Source of the DNA: UBA2882 sp045542735
GTDB lineage: Bacteria > Bacillota > Clostridia > Lachnospirales > Lachnospiraceae
Assembly: GCA_045542735.1 (NCBI GenBank)
Contig: JAZQLQ010000008.1
Span: forward strand, 165,449-229,448
Direction of reading: 5' to 3'
Length of the DNA stretch: 64,000 nt
In this document: in pieces, positions 44,126-52,408 of the stretch
How the letters are laid out: every line of letters begins with the position of its first letter
Numbering within the stretch: position 1 is the first letter of the stretch
The notes under the pieces: model-generated
What the model was told of the DNA's origin: nothing
What the model saw: the letters and a program-made list of their open reading frames with translations, nothing else
Databases searched by the model: none
Made by a program: the position numbers and the translations under genes

Positions 44126-44446
44126 TTACCTTATCTTTTCTACTGATATCAATTCTCCGTCAAAAGCCCTGACTTCCGACAATTCACCGGAATAGGTGAT
44201 GGTCACCCAATCATCTTCTCTTATTCCACGCAATTCCAAATATCCGTTCTCTATGGGAAAAGCATAACTGCGGTCATTTCCCGTTTCTAAAACAAACATA
44301 TAGTTTTTTATTTCATCAATTTCTCCGCTGATTGTGCTATTTCCATCGGGATTTTCATTAATATCCCCTGCGGAATTTCTGTTTCCGCAGGCTGACATAC
44401 CGCCTAAAACACCTACGAGAACAATCGATAATAATAATTTTTTCAT
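44126..44446 (-). CDS. Small lipoprotein of unknown function
   Basis: A 106-residue lipoprotein with a signal ending GMSACG (Cys20 lipidated). The mature part has an Asn/Asp-rich spacer and a compact beta-rich domain (GEIDEIKNYMFVLETG; WVTITYSGELSE), like small OB-fold or DUF3221-type surface proteins. AGGTGG precedes the ATG. No binding partner is apparent. Confidence 0.75.
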   Translation of the reverse strand: MKKLLLSIVLVGVLGGMSACGNRNSAGDINENPDGNSTISGEIDEIKNYMFVLETGNDRSYAFPIENGYLELRGIREDDWVTITYSGELSEVRAFDGELISVEKIR

Positions 44447-44515
44447 AATTATTTGCCACCTTTCACTACTATTTTTTGAGCGAAAGATGAAAAATATACG
44501 TCGGTTACTTAATCA

Positions 44516-44962
44516 CTATTTAAAATAAGGAATCGGCTCTGCTCCTATCTTTTTTTGCCAGAATGGATTTAACTTATGTCTCCAGCGACTATGCGCATAA
44601 GTCCCAAACAGACTGGTTATTTGAACAATCTTCAGGATACAAAACCCTTTTTCTTCTTTTACAACCATCATAAAACGAAAGGGGCCCCATGCTCGGGGTT
44701 CAGAATCCATAAAGGTTATTTCCGATGTTTCTTCATTAAACTCATAGTTCAATATATCGTACTGCGAGTGCACTTTAAGACATTCTATAATCTCCCGTTT
44801 TGTCTTGGGCACCCGATAGCAAAATTCCAACTCAAAGGAATCATGATTGTCTGTCAAAGTTTTTTCATAATATCTATTTGCCGCAGGCCAGCCCCAGACA
44901 ACAGTGACTACACCGATAATAATTACGATTATGAAAAAAATAATCAAATATGTCCAATCCAT
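44516..44962 (-). CDS. Single-span membrane protein of unknown function
   Basis: A 148-residue protein with one N-terminal membrane helix (about 4-28), then a soluble alpha/beta domain that includes KREIIECLKVHSQYD and AWGPFRFMMVVKEE. AGGAG lies eight bases before the ATG at 44962; the GTG at 44971 is too close to it. It starts 15 bases after the LURP-one-like gene. No family recognised. Confidence 0.75.
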   Translation of the reverse strand: MDWTYLIIFFIIVIIIGVVTVVWGWPAANRYYEKTLTDNHDSFELEFCYRVPKTKREIIECLKVHSQYDILNYEFNEETSEITFMDSEPRAWGPFRFMMVVKEEKGFCILKIVQITSLFGTYAHSRWRHKLNPFWQKKIGAEPIPYFK

Positions 44963-44977
44963 AAAAATCACTCCTAT

Positions 44978-45463
44978 TTAGTGATTTGCACCATCTTGTG
45001 TACAATTAGCGGCATCAATTGCAATTACCAACAACAGACCTGTAAATTCATCTTGTGGCCGGTCAAAGTCAATAACATACGTATCGCCCCATCGAAACAG
45101 TTCCTTACGGATATGCATAATAGGGCTACATGCTTCATACACATCGTAGTTCCAAGATAAAAAGTCGCCTTCCACATGCCAACCACAATAATTTACTTCA
45201 TATTGAGGCTTGATAAACGTAAACTTTTTCTGGATGCTGCCACAATCTCTACCGTCAATTTCTATATCAAATGCGGGCAATAAAGAAAAGAGTCTTTGCT
45301 TAACCACACCTATTTCATTTTGATTTCTGTCATATACGCGGAGACAATGTGACAGCGAAAAAAACTCTGCCTTTACAAAATATTTGGGATTTCCGTTTTC
45401 ATCATACACATCATAAGAATCCGTCCAAGAAAACACTCTCTGCTTAATTAATAATTTCATCAT
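44978..45463 (-). CDS. LURP-one-related (Tubby-like) protein
   Basis: A 161-residue protein of the LOR/YxjI family: a twelve-strand beta barrel around a central helix. It opens KLLIKQRVFSWTDSYDVYDE and has the YEVNYCGWHVEGDFL and ELFRWGDTYVIDF blocks typical of clostridial members. The function is unknown, but the fold relates to phospholipid scramblase/Tubby proteins. GAGGGAATG precedes the ATG. Confidence 0.9.
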   Translation of the reverse strand: MMKLLIKQRVFSWTDSYDVYDENGNPKYFVKAEFFSLSHCLRVYDRNQNEIGVVKQRLFSLLPAFDIEIDGRDCGSIQKKFTFIKPQYEVNYCGWHVEGDFLSWNYDVYEACSPIMHIRKELFRWGDTYVIDFDRPQDEFTGLLLVIAIDAANCTQDGANH

Positions 45464-45590
45464 TCATTCCCTCTTTTACATTTTTATTCCTATATTTTAA
45501 CATATTCATCCTTTTCATCCAAGGTAAAGGCTTTTTGTAAACGTTTTTTCTTGCTTTTTTATTTTTCTGCTACAAAAGCACGGATTTGTG

Positions 45591-45599
45591 TGCTATACT
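45591..45599 (+). promoter_or_regulatory. Extended -10 promoter of the DegV gene
   Basis: TGC-TATACT is an extended -10 sited 44 bases before the ATG at 45643, with a weak -35 (TACAAA) 17 bases upstream. Confidence 0.5.
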
Positions 45600-45642
45600 A
45601 ACAAAAGAATTTTTTAACCCCAGAGAATAAGGAGATTTAACA

Positions 45643-46512
45643 ATGAGAGAATTTATTATTTCCACAGAGAGTAACTGTGACTTATCCCCTGAGTATGTCA
45701 AAGAAAATAATATTTGTGTTATCCCTCACTACTATACCGTTGAAGAAGATGTATACGGTGACGACAACGAATTGACCACCAAAGAGTTTTATGATGAAAT
45801 GCGCAGCGGAAAGAAAGTCGGTACCATGGCAAGTAATCCTGCTGTTATTGAAGACAGATATACCGCCTATGCAAAAGAAGGCAAAGATGTTTTACACATC
45901 AGCTTCTCTTCCCAGTTAAGCGGTGGCTGCGGCAACATCATTATGACTTCCAGAGAAGTAATGGAAAATTATCCCGATATGAAAATTGAAGTTGTAGATA
46001 CACTTTCTGCTTCCTTCTGCGAAGGAATTGCCATTATGAAAGCAGTTGAATTAAAAAATGCCGGCAAAACTTTGGAAGAAACCAAAGCAGCCATCGAAGA
46101 GTTAGTACCTCATTTGAATATTATTATCACAGTTGAGGATTTAGCATATTTACAGCGTGGCGGCCGTTTATCCAAATCAAGTGCATTAGTTGGTACAATG
46201 ATTAACTTAAAACCTATTCTTCATGTTACGGAAGAAGGTAAGTTAGTAGCTCTTTCCAAAGTAAGAGGACGTAACAAATCCATCTCCACTATGTTAGACC
46301 TTATGGATGAACGTTTAGGTTCCTATAAAGACAAACAGATTGTTGTAGGTATCTTACATGGTGATTGCGAAGAAGAAGCTCTCCGTATGAAACAGATGAT
46401 TGAAGACCGTTTTGGATTTGACAAATTCTCTGTAATCTCCATCGGTCCCAGCATCGGTGCTCACACCGGCCCCGGAACCTTAGGCTTATGCTTTTTAGGA
46501 GATCACAGATAA
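45643..46512 (+). CDS. DegV family fatty-acid-binding protein
   Basis: A 289-residue cytoplasmic DegV protein, which binds a fatty acid between two domains and presents it to FakA-type kinase. The N-terminal domain shows ISTESNCDLSPEY, and the ligand-binding region includes SFSSQLSGGCGN. The C-terminal domain has YLQRGGRLSKSSALVG and the GAHTGPGTLG loop. AAGGAG precedes the ATG. No fakA gene is adjacent. Confidence 0.94.
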   Translation: MREFIISTESNCDLSPEYVKENNICVIPHYYTVEEDVYGDDNELTTKEFYDEMRSGKKVGTMASNPAVIEDRYTAYAKEGKDVLHISFSSQLSGGCGNIIMTSREVMENYPDMKIEVVDTLSASFCEGIAIMKAVELKNAGKTLEETKAAIEELVPHLNIIITVEDLAYLQRGGRLSKSSALVGTMINLKPILHVTEEGKLVALSKVRGRNKSISTMLDLMDERLGSYKDKQIVVGILHGDCEEEALRMKQMIEDRFGFDKFSVISIGPSIGAHTGPGTLGLCFLGDHR

Positions 46513-46533
46513 GATTTTATATCATTGCAATTT

Positions 46534-47553
46534 TTACGAATGCCGTTTTCTTCGGGAAACGGCATTTATAATGCATATAACTCCGGCAAACAGTACCGCT
46601 GCTACAGGCCAAATCACCCAAGTACTGTCCCAACGGTTTTCTGTAAAGCTTACCGCCAAGTAGATTGCAGTCACAATACACCAATATGCACCGGAAAAGG
46701 CTTCAACCTTCTTCGCATTTCTTTTTTGCTCTAAGGTATAGTCACCTTCCTGTAACAATTTCTCAAAACCACCATAAATCCAGCTTGATTTTACGAAAAA
46801 GAAAGTAGCCACAGCAACCAATGTCAACATTGCTCCAAGGGCATATACTTCACCAATTTCCACCATTTTTTCTTCTTGATATACAATAGCCGGAATTACC
46901 AATAAGAGCACACCAGCCAAAACAATGGCTACACCAACGGCAATGCATTTATGGAAGATGGGGGCATATGCTTCTTTTCTTTCTGCTACAGTTTCTTTTA
47001 CACCATATTCCAAAGCTAACTTATTTTTCTCCAAATATTCATATTTACTGATTTTCAATGAATTTATAATAATAACCGGTACTGCCACAATCAAAAACAG
47101 AAACATGATAATCATACCAAGACTACCGGCACGGTCTTCACTCCATGCAATAGCACCAAACTCTGCTAAACCACCCATAACAATCATGCAAATGGGGGAA
47201 AGCACACACAAACTAACAGCTAAAGCAAAAGGAGTTGATATCTCTTTAATGATATCCATATATGTAGTCGCTTCTTCCATGGTTACCTTACGGGTAGGAA
47301 CCTCTTCTTCATATCCGTCAATTCCAATCACTTCTTCACTCATCGGCAAATTCTGTTCTTCATCTTTTAATAAGTAATCTGTGCTCACAGAAAAAATAAC
47401 ACTCAACTTTATAATCTTATCCAAATCCGGCACGGATGCATTGCTTTCCCATTTGGATACGCTCTGTCTGGATATATCCAGTCTGTCTGCCAGTTCTTCC
47501 TGAGACCATCCTTTTTGTTTTCTTAATAAAGTAATCTTTTCTCCTAAAGTCAT
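46534..47553 (-). CDS. XRE-family regulator with membrane domain
   Basis: A 339-residue protein: an N-terminal helix-turn-helix (ITLLRKQKGWSQEELADRLD and ISRQSVSKWESNAS) in residues 5-62, then a linker with an EEVPTRKVTMEEATTYMDI segment and about five or six membrane helices. Membrane-tethered XRE regulators of this kind occur in clostridia with unknown stimulus. GAGGAG precedes the ATG. Confidence 0.9.
   Translation of the reverse strand: MTLGEKITLLRKQKGWSQEELADRLDISRQSVSKWESNASVPDLDKIIKLSVIFSVSTDYLLKDEEQNLPMSEEVIGIDGYEEEVPTRKVTMEEATTYMDIIKEISTPFALAVSLCVLSPICMIVMGGLAEFGAIAWSEDRAGSLGMIIMFLFLIVAVPVIIINSLKISKYEYLEKNKLALEYGVKETVAERKEAYAPIFHKCIAVGVAIVLAGVLLLVIPAIVYQEEKMVEIGEVYALGAMLTLVAVATFFFVKSSWIYGGFEKLLQEGDYTLEQKRNAKKVEAFSGAYWCIVTAIYLAVSFTENRWDSTWVIWPVAAVLFAGVICIINAVSRRKRHS
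46539..46566. terminator. Hairpin at the DegV / XRE gene junction
   Basis: ATGCCGTTT pairs with AAACGGCAT around an eight-base loop. It lies 27 bases after the DegV stop and overlaps the final codons of the convergent XRE gene. The T run is short, so it is a modest terminator for the plus strand. Confidence 0.55.
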
Positions 47554-47635
47554 TTTTTAACGCTCCTCTATTTCATTAAATTTACTTTTAACTTAACACC
47601 ACAATTTGCGCGCCTTATGCGATGTCGTTAGGGAA

Positions 47636-47699
47636 ACTATAGCAAAATTCCCGGTTGACAACCAGCAAGTGCGCTAGGAAATTCGTCAACTGACAGTTG
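47636..47699 (-). promoter_or_regulatory. Extended -10 promoter with two short palindromes
   Basis: On the minus strand TGC-TATAGT (rc at 47636-47643) is an extended -10. Upstream lie GGTTGACAACC (47653-47663), covering the -35 region, and CAACTGACAGTTG (47687-47699). Both are palindromes with a one-base centre, 35 bases apart. They may be operators for the XRE regulator. Confidence 0.45.
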
Positions 47700-47722
47700 C
47701 AAATTCCATTTTATTGCATAAA

Positions 47723-47759
47723 AAAGAAGACGACAAGTAGATTTTTGCGTCTTCTTTTA
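47723..47759 (-). terminator. Intrinsic terminator of the TspO gene
   Basis: AAAAGAAGACG and CGTCTTCTTTT form an 11-bp stem followed by T residues on the minus strand, 25 bases after the TspO stop codon. Confidence 0.88.
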
Positions 47760-47784
47760 TGTTTTTACATTCCTCTACCATATC

Positions 47785-48264
47785 TTATCGGTTTAGCCAC
47801 CATACGCCCAGATTCAGATAGGCAGCAAAGGTCAGCCAGAGAATATATGGAATATTCAAATAGGCTGCCACTTTGGAAATTGCTGCAAATCTTTTGATCA
47901 TAACAATCACCATAATCCACAAAAGTAACAACCAAAAGAATGCAAATAAATACCAACCTAATAAAAAGAAAAAAATCGGCCACAGGAAGTTCACAACCAA
48001 CTGATACAAATACAACTGTAACGCCTTTATGATTTGCTCTTCCGGCGCATCTGATTGTAAAATCAGATAGGAGGAAATCCCCATTAAGAGATATAAAATA
48101 GTCCACACCACCGGAAACAACCATCCGGGCGGCGAAAGGGGCGGCTGATTCAATGTCTCAAAGGACTCCATTGCATTTCTGGTCAAAAATCCGGCCAGAC
48201 CGCCTACAAATAATGGTATTACAATACAAATTATCAGTGCTTTCCAATCAATTTTCTTTAACAT
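47785..48264 (-). CDS. tspO: TspO/MBR family protein
   Basis: A 159-residue, five-helix membrane protein that binds porphyrins or similar ligands. The family loop is clear as LSPPGWLFPVVWTILYLLMG (split: LSPPGWLFPVV, WTILYLLMG), and the later WPIFFFLLGWYLFAF helix follows. The ATG at 48264 has GGAGGGATGGGTT upstream; the longer frame lacks it. It stands alone with its own terminator. Confidence 0.93.
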   Translation of the reverse strand: MLKKIDWKALIICIVIPLFVGGLAGFLTRNAMESFETLNQPPLSPPGWLFPVVWTILYLLMGISSYLILQSDAPEEQIIKALQLYLYQLVVNFLWPIFFFLLGWYLFAFFWLLLLWIMVIVMIKRFAAISKVAAYLNIPYILWLTFAAYLNLGVWWLNR

Positions 48265-48331
48265 AACCCATCCCTCCACAGATAGATTATGCAACAAGCC
48301 AATACTTCATGCACATTTGATGGTTTTTTAA

Positions 48332-49108
48332 TTAAGGATTCAGGCAATAGCGCGCCACTAATGTCTTTTCTGCTTCATCATCCTGTTCATCTTCATATAG
48401 CGCTCTTTCGTAGTTAATTTCCTGTTGCTTGAGACATACTTCTAAAAACAACAAAAAGATTCCGATATCAATCCGATTGTAATATGCTACTTTATCTGCC
48501 GGCATAATCCCTCTTTTTCCCGGCTTTTTATAGCGATAAACCACCAGCGTTTGTTTTCCTTCCGGATCCTGCTCACTTTCTACCAACCATGGCTGAGTAT
48601 TGCAGGCGCTGGGGGCAAAGCGTGCTACATTCCCGACATCTGTATAATCTTGCAAAAGCCATACTTCCTCCAATGGTTTCCGTTTGCTCTTAAACATATC
48701 TTTGCGAAACGTTTCTTTGGGCATCTTGGCAATGGCAATCATAATCACAAAATCCATTCCCCGGTACTGCGCTTCTTCCGCCTTACCAATCCCAAACCAT
48801 AAAGCTCCGATATCGCGGGATGCCAGATAAAGATCTAATTGCTCACCGATATAGCCGATATTTTGCAGATACCCTTCTTTTTTCTCACTATACATGAGGA
48901 TACAATATTCCTGTCCCCGCTTACAAGTAGTCTCCTCTGACGGAACAATCCGTATAGCAGTCTGTATCTCTTCATGCAAAGGTTGCAAGCGTTCATATAT
49001 GCACTCGATATCAGCCAACTCTTCCTCCGGAATCATTCCGATATCCCGAAAAACATGGAATGATTTCCGTTTAAATAACATGTCATAATACATAGTTTCT
49101 TGATTCAT
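48332..49108 (-). CDS. Nitroreductase-like protein (TM1586 type)
   Basis: A 258-residue protein with two nitroreductase-like halves, as in the putative TM1586 NiRdase family. The FMN-binding region is suggested by LFKRKSFHVFRD near the start and APSACNTQPWLVE in the second half. Typical nitroreductases are about 180-220 residues. Enzyme activity is not proven. AAAGGAG precedes the ATG. Confidence 0.85.
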   Translation of the reverse strand: MNQETMYYDMLFKRKSFHVFRDIGMIPEEELADIECIYERLQPLHEEIQTAIRIVPSEETTCKRGQEYCILMYSEKKEGYLQNIGYIGEQLDLYLASRDIGALWFGIGKAEEAQYRGMDFVIMIAIAKMPKETFRKDMFKSKRKPLEEVWLLQDYTDVGNVARFAPSACNTQPWLVESEQDPEGKQTLVVYRYKKPGKRGIMPADKVAYYNRIDIGIFLLFLEVCLKQQEINYERALYEDEQDDEAEKTLVARYCLNP

Positions 49109-49251
49109 GTTTTTTCTCCTTTTTCTCTGGTAAAGGATATCCTTGTAATAAGGGTATTTTAATTTAAAATATTATTCAAGACCTTTTTCCTTACTTGACA
49201 AGAATTCTTTCTTCTTGTACGGTTAGTCCAAGAAACAAACGAGGTGAACGT

Positions 49252-49680
49252 ATGCAGATTCTGTATTGGCTCATCCAATGGACATGGGGAATCCCGCAAA
49301 ATATCATTGGCCTGCTCATCTTTTTATGTTGCACAGACCGGAACTATCAGTCCTATCACGGTGCATTGGTTTCCAACTGGAACAGGGAAACTATGTGTGC
49401 CGGTTGCGGCATGTTCATTTTTATGGGCAAAAGTACTTCTTTTGACACAAAAAAAGCAATCTCCGAACAAGAATCTGTTCAGAGACTGCTGATTCACGAA
49501 TATGGACATACGATTCAGTCCCTAATTCTCGGACCGCTCTTTTTATTTGTCATTACCATCCCTTCTGCCCTCTGGGCATTGCTACCCTTCTTTAAAAAAC
49601 GCAGGATGCAAAAAGGTACTTCCTACTATTCTGCCTTTACCGAACGCTGGGCAGATAAGTTGGGTGAGCGTTTCTCCTAA
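49252..49680 (+). CDS. Compact membrane protein with HExxH motif
   Basis: A 142-residue protein with helices near residues 8-28 and 92-113. Residues 82-86 are HEYGH and residues 131-135 are ERWAD, so the His, His and Glu positions fit the zinc ligands of gluzincin peptidases such as M48. A Cys pair at 49-52 (CAGC) may stabilise the fold. The start at 49252 follows GAGGTG; an upstream in-frame extension to 49195 exists. Its size is very small for a peptidase. It is convergent with an ABC permease gene and shares four bases with it. Confidence 0.75.
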   Translation: MQILYWLIQWTWGIPQNIIGLLIFLCCTDRNYQSYHGALVSNWNRETMCAGCGMFIFMGKSTSFDTKKAISEQESVQRLLIHEYGHTIQSLILGPLFLFVITIPSALWALLPFFKKRRMQKGTSYYSAFTERWADKLGERFS

Positions 49681-50489
49681 TTCCCCGTCCCCGAATAACG
49701 GCTTGCGCCAAGCATCCACACCTTGTAGCTAAGCCAGAAAAAGAAGATGCCAAAGATAGGCGCAATGCAAGTCATGACTGATAATCCCGGACGCAAAAAC
49801 AGCAAGCTGGGATAATAAGACACAAAGGCAATTGGAATGATAAAGGTAAACAGGAATTGGAAAAATCCCTTGTAAATAGTGGCGGGATATTTTGCATATT
49901 CCGTAAATTTAAACATGGTTACCATCACAAATCCGGAATGAACAATCCAAAAACAGGTTGCTGCTGCCAGATTCATAATAGAAATCATAAACAAGGACGC
50001 CGTTACCAGTGCAAGGATCAGCAAAACAGCTGTGCCTAAGGAAAAAGGTAACTGCAAATGGTACCAGGCATACGCCAAAGTCAACCCACCCATAAACAAC
50101 TGTCCCAAGCCCTTCACATCAAATACTTCCGATATAAAATAAAAGAAAATATTGATGGGTCTGAAGCAATATTTGATGAAATCTCCTTCAAACACTGCAT
50201 ATCGCAGATTCCAATTGTTATCAAACAAACACTGCATGGGTGTCAGGGAAATCAAGGAAAATCCATACAAAAACAACATCTCATAATAGTTCCAGCCATT
50301 GATAGTCTCAAAGTTCTGAAACATGATATAAAATGCCACAAAGCCGGAAATATTGGTCATAATCATACCGATGGTGGAAATAATAAAATCCGCCCGATAA
50401 CTCATTTTACTTTTAAAGTCCTGCGCTACAATCTTCCGATAAATGGAAGCATAGAAGCGCAAACCACGTTTGTTTAATTTTCTCTCCAT
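49677..50489 (-). CDS. ABC-2 family permease (DUF990-like), second subunit
   Basis: A 270-residue membrane protein with six helices of the DUF990/ABC2_membrane_6 type. The ATG at 50489 follows AGGAGGAAGT; a start at 50510 would overlap the previous gene. It is the last gene of a three-gene exporter with two permeases and an ATPase, like the export systems next to natural-product or envelope genes in Firmicutes. Substrate unknown. Confidence 0.9.
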   Translation of the reverse strand: MERKLNKRGLRFYASIYRKIVAQDFKSKMSYRADFIISTIGMIMTNISGFVAFYIMFQNFETINGWNYYEMLFLYGFSLISLTPMQCLFDNNWNLRYAVFEGDFIKYCFRPINIFFYFISEVFDVKGLGQLFMGGLTLAYAWYHLQLPFSLGTAVLLILALVTASLFMISIMNLAAATCFWIVHSGFVMVTMFKFTEYAKYPATIYKGFFQFLFTFIIPIAFVSYYPSLLFLRPGLSVMTCIAPIFGIFFFWLSYKVWMLGASRYSGTGN

Positions 50490-50499
50490 ACTTCCTCCT

Positions 50500-51309
50500 T
50501 TAACCGCCATTTACCGTAATCCGTTTCATAGAAAACTGCAAAAATGCACGGCTGATAACGCCTGCCACAATCACCCAAAACAACTGTGTAGCCAACATAC
50601 CAAAACGTGCTTCCGTTGATAGGGTATTGTCAATCAACAGCGTCAGTGGTGTATTGTATATGGCATGAAACGGTAAATAATGGACGATACGCTGAAAGGT
50701 CTCAGGAAAAAATGCCAGCGGGATGGTTGCACCCGACAGCAACATCACCACTACTTCCTTCATAATATTCACACCCCAGATAGACTCTGTATGAAAGCAT
50801 ATGGTTCCCACAAAAAAATTAATAAAATAATTCAAAACCGTTCCCAAGATCACTGCCATAGCAAAATAAATCAGATTCACAGACAGGGCAAAACCACCCC
50901 CTGTTATCAGATACACAATAACCATAGTCGGAATCAAAGTAGTAACAATATTAACCAGCGTATTTCCGGATGTGCCAACCAGCATATACGTCTCGTACTC
51001 TATCGGACGAAGCAAATCCAAAATAATATTACCGCTTTGTACACGCCTTCCCATATCCCAGGTTACATACATTTCCATAGTAGAAAACAAAGTGGATGCC
51101 AGTACCAGGTAAATCATGGTATCTTCGAAAGTCATTCCATTTACTACATCCGTTGGACTGGAATCAAAAATCGCTTTCCACAAAAAATAAATAATGACAA
51201 GATAAATAATATTTCCGAACAATCTGACAGCAGCACCGAGACGAAACTGTAATTCTTCCAAAATACCACATCTTGCCAATGCCAGGTATTTTCTCAATTT
51301 CATTTTCAT
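50500..51309 (-). CDS. ABC-2 family permease (DUF990-like), first subunit
   Basis: A 269-residue membrane protein with six helices. LARCGILEELQFRLGAAVRL near the N-terminus and DMGRRVQSGNIILDLLRPIE (split: DMGRRVQSGN, IILDLLRPIE) fit the DUF990 family. It is paired with the next permease and preceded by the ATPase gene after nine bases. AGGAGG precedes the ATG. Confidence 0.9.
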   Translation of the reverse strand: MKMKLRKYLALARCGILEELQFRLGAAVRLFGNIIYLVIIYFLWKAIFDSSPTDVVNGMTFEDTMIYLVLASTLFSTMEMYVTWDMGRRVQSGNIILDLLRPIEYETYMLVGTSGNTLVNIVTTLIPTMVIVYLITGGGFALSVNLIYFAMAVILGTVLNYFINFFVGTICFHTESIWGVNIMKEVVVMLLSGATIPLAFFPETFQRIVHYLPFHAIYNTPLTLLIDNTLSTEARFGMLATQLFWVIVAGVISRAFLQFSMKRITVNGG

Positions 51310-51318
51310 ATTCGCCTC

Positions 51319-52365
51319 CTACTCAAGCTCTTTGTCATAGATTTTCTTAATGACACTTTCTGTAGAAATTTCTTTAAGCTGCACATCATAGATTCTTCTG
51401 CTTTGCTGAATATGATTCATCACCTGCATAAGCGGAATTTCATCTTCATTTAACAGGACATCAATCCAATCATCCTCTACCGATACACTAAGAGATGATA
51501 CATCCGGATACTTCTCCTGCAACTCTTTTGCCAACTGCTCTGCCTGCGCTTTTAAGGCTTCTTCCGTCAATTGCGCCGCATCCTTGGTAAAGCGCAAGCG
51601 CATGGTGCGGTATGCACCAAAAAAGCTTTTCAAATTCTCAATGGAGTTATCATACAACATGATACCCTTATCAATAATGACAATTCGTTTGCAAAGGGCA
51701 TCTACATCCCCCATATCATGAGTAGTCAGGATAACTGTCGTATTCTTTTCATGATTCAATGCCTTGATCAAATCACGGATTTTGCTCTTCATGGACACAT
51801 CCAAGCCGATGGTAGGCTCATCCAAAAAGACAACCCCGGGATTGTGCAAAAATGCCGCCAAAATGTCACTCAAGGTTCTCTGTCCCAATGACATCTGTCT
51901 TACCGGCTTGTTGTATAGGCTCTTGATATCTACCAAGGATTCATAAAGCTCCATCATATCTTTATATTGCTTTTCTTCAATCTGATAAATATCACGCAAT
52001 AATTTAAAAGACTCAATCAACGGCAAGGACCACCACAACTGGGAACGTTGTCCAAATACAACGCCGATATTCTGGGCATTTTCAGTACGGTTCTTATAGG
52101 GCACTTTACCATTTACCAAAATTTCGCCGGATGTAGGCTTCAATACGCCTGTCATCATCTTAATGGTAGTACTTTTTCCGGCTCCGTTCGGTCCCAGATA
52201 GCCACAGATCTCTCCGGGCATAATATCCATGGATACGTCATTTACCGCTTTCACAATCTTGTAATCTCTGGAAAACAGATCCATGACACTTCCTTTTAAT
52301 CCTTCTCTCCGATTCAGAACCTTAAATTCTTTTGACACATGATCCAATGTAATAATCGGTTCCAT
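51319..52365 (-). CDS. ABC transporter ATPase for DUF990-type exporter
   Basis: A 348-residue ATPase with Walker A GPNGAGKST, signature MSLGQRTLSD and Walker B VVFLDEPTIGLD. A C-terminal extension of about 120 residues has a beta-rich domain. Starts at 52371 and 52365 are possible; the second sits nine bases from AGGAGG. It is encoded directly ahead of its two permeases, forming one export complex in the membrane. Confidence 0.93.
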   Translation of the reverse strand: MEPIITLDHVSKEFKVLNRREGLKGSVMDLFSRDYKIVKAVNDVSMDIMPGEICGYLGPNGAGKSTTIKMMTGVLKPTSGEILVNGKVPYKNRTENAQNIGVVFGQRSQLWWSLPLIESFKLLRDIYQIEEKQYKDMMELYESLVDIKSLYNKPVRQMSLGQRTLSDILAAFLHNPGVVFLDEPTIGLDVSMKSKIRDLIKALNHEKNTTVILTTHDMGDVDALCKRIVIIDKGIMLYDNSIENLKSFFGAYRTMRLRFTKDAAQLTEEALKAQAEQLAKELQEKYPDVSSLSVSVEDDWIDVLLNEDEIPLMQVMNHIQQSRRIYDVQLKEISTESVIKKIYDKELE

Positions 52366-52408
52366 TTTCATTCCCCTCCTCTTTTTGTACACAATTAATA
52401 ATTTCCCT

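Noticed and set aside
43968..44195. Plus-strand frame over the EamA remnant
   Set aside because: The minus-strand frame has a clear EamA match, whereas this one has none.
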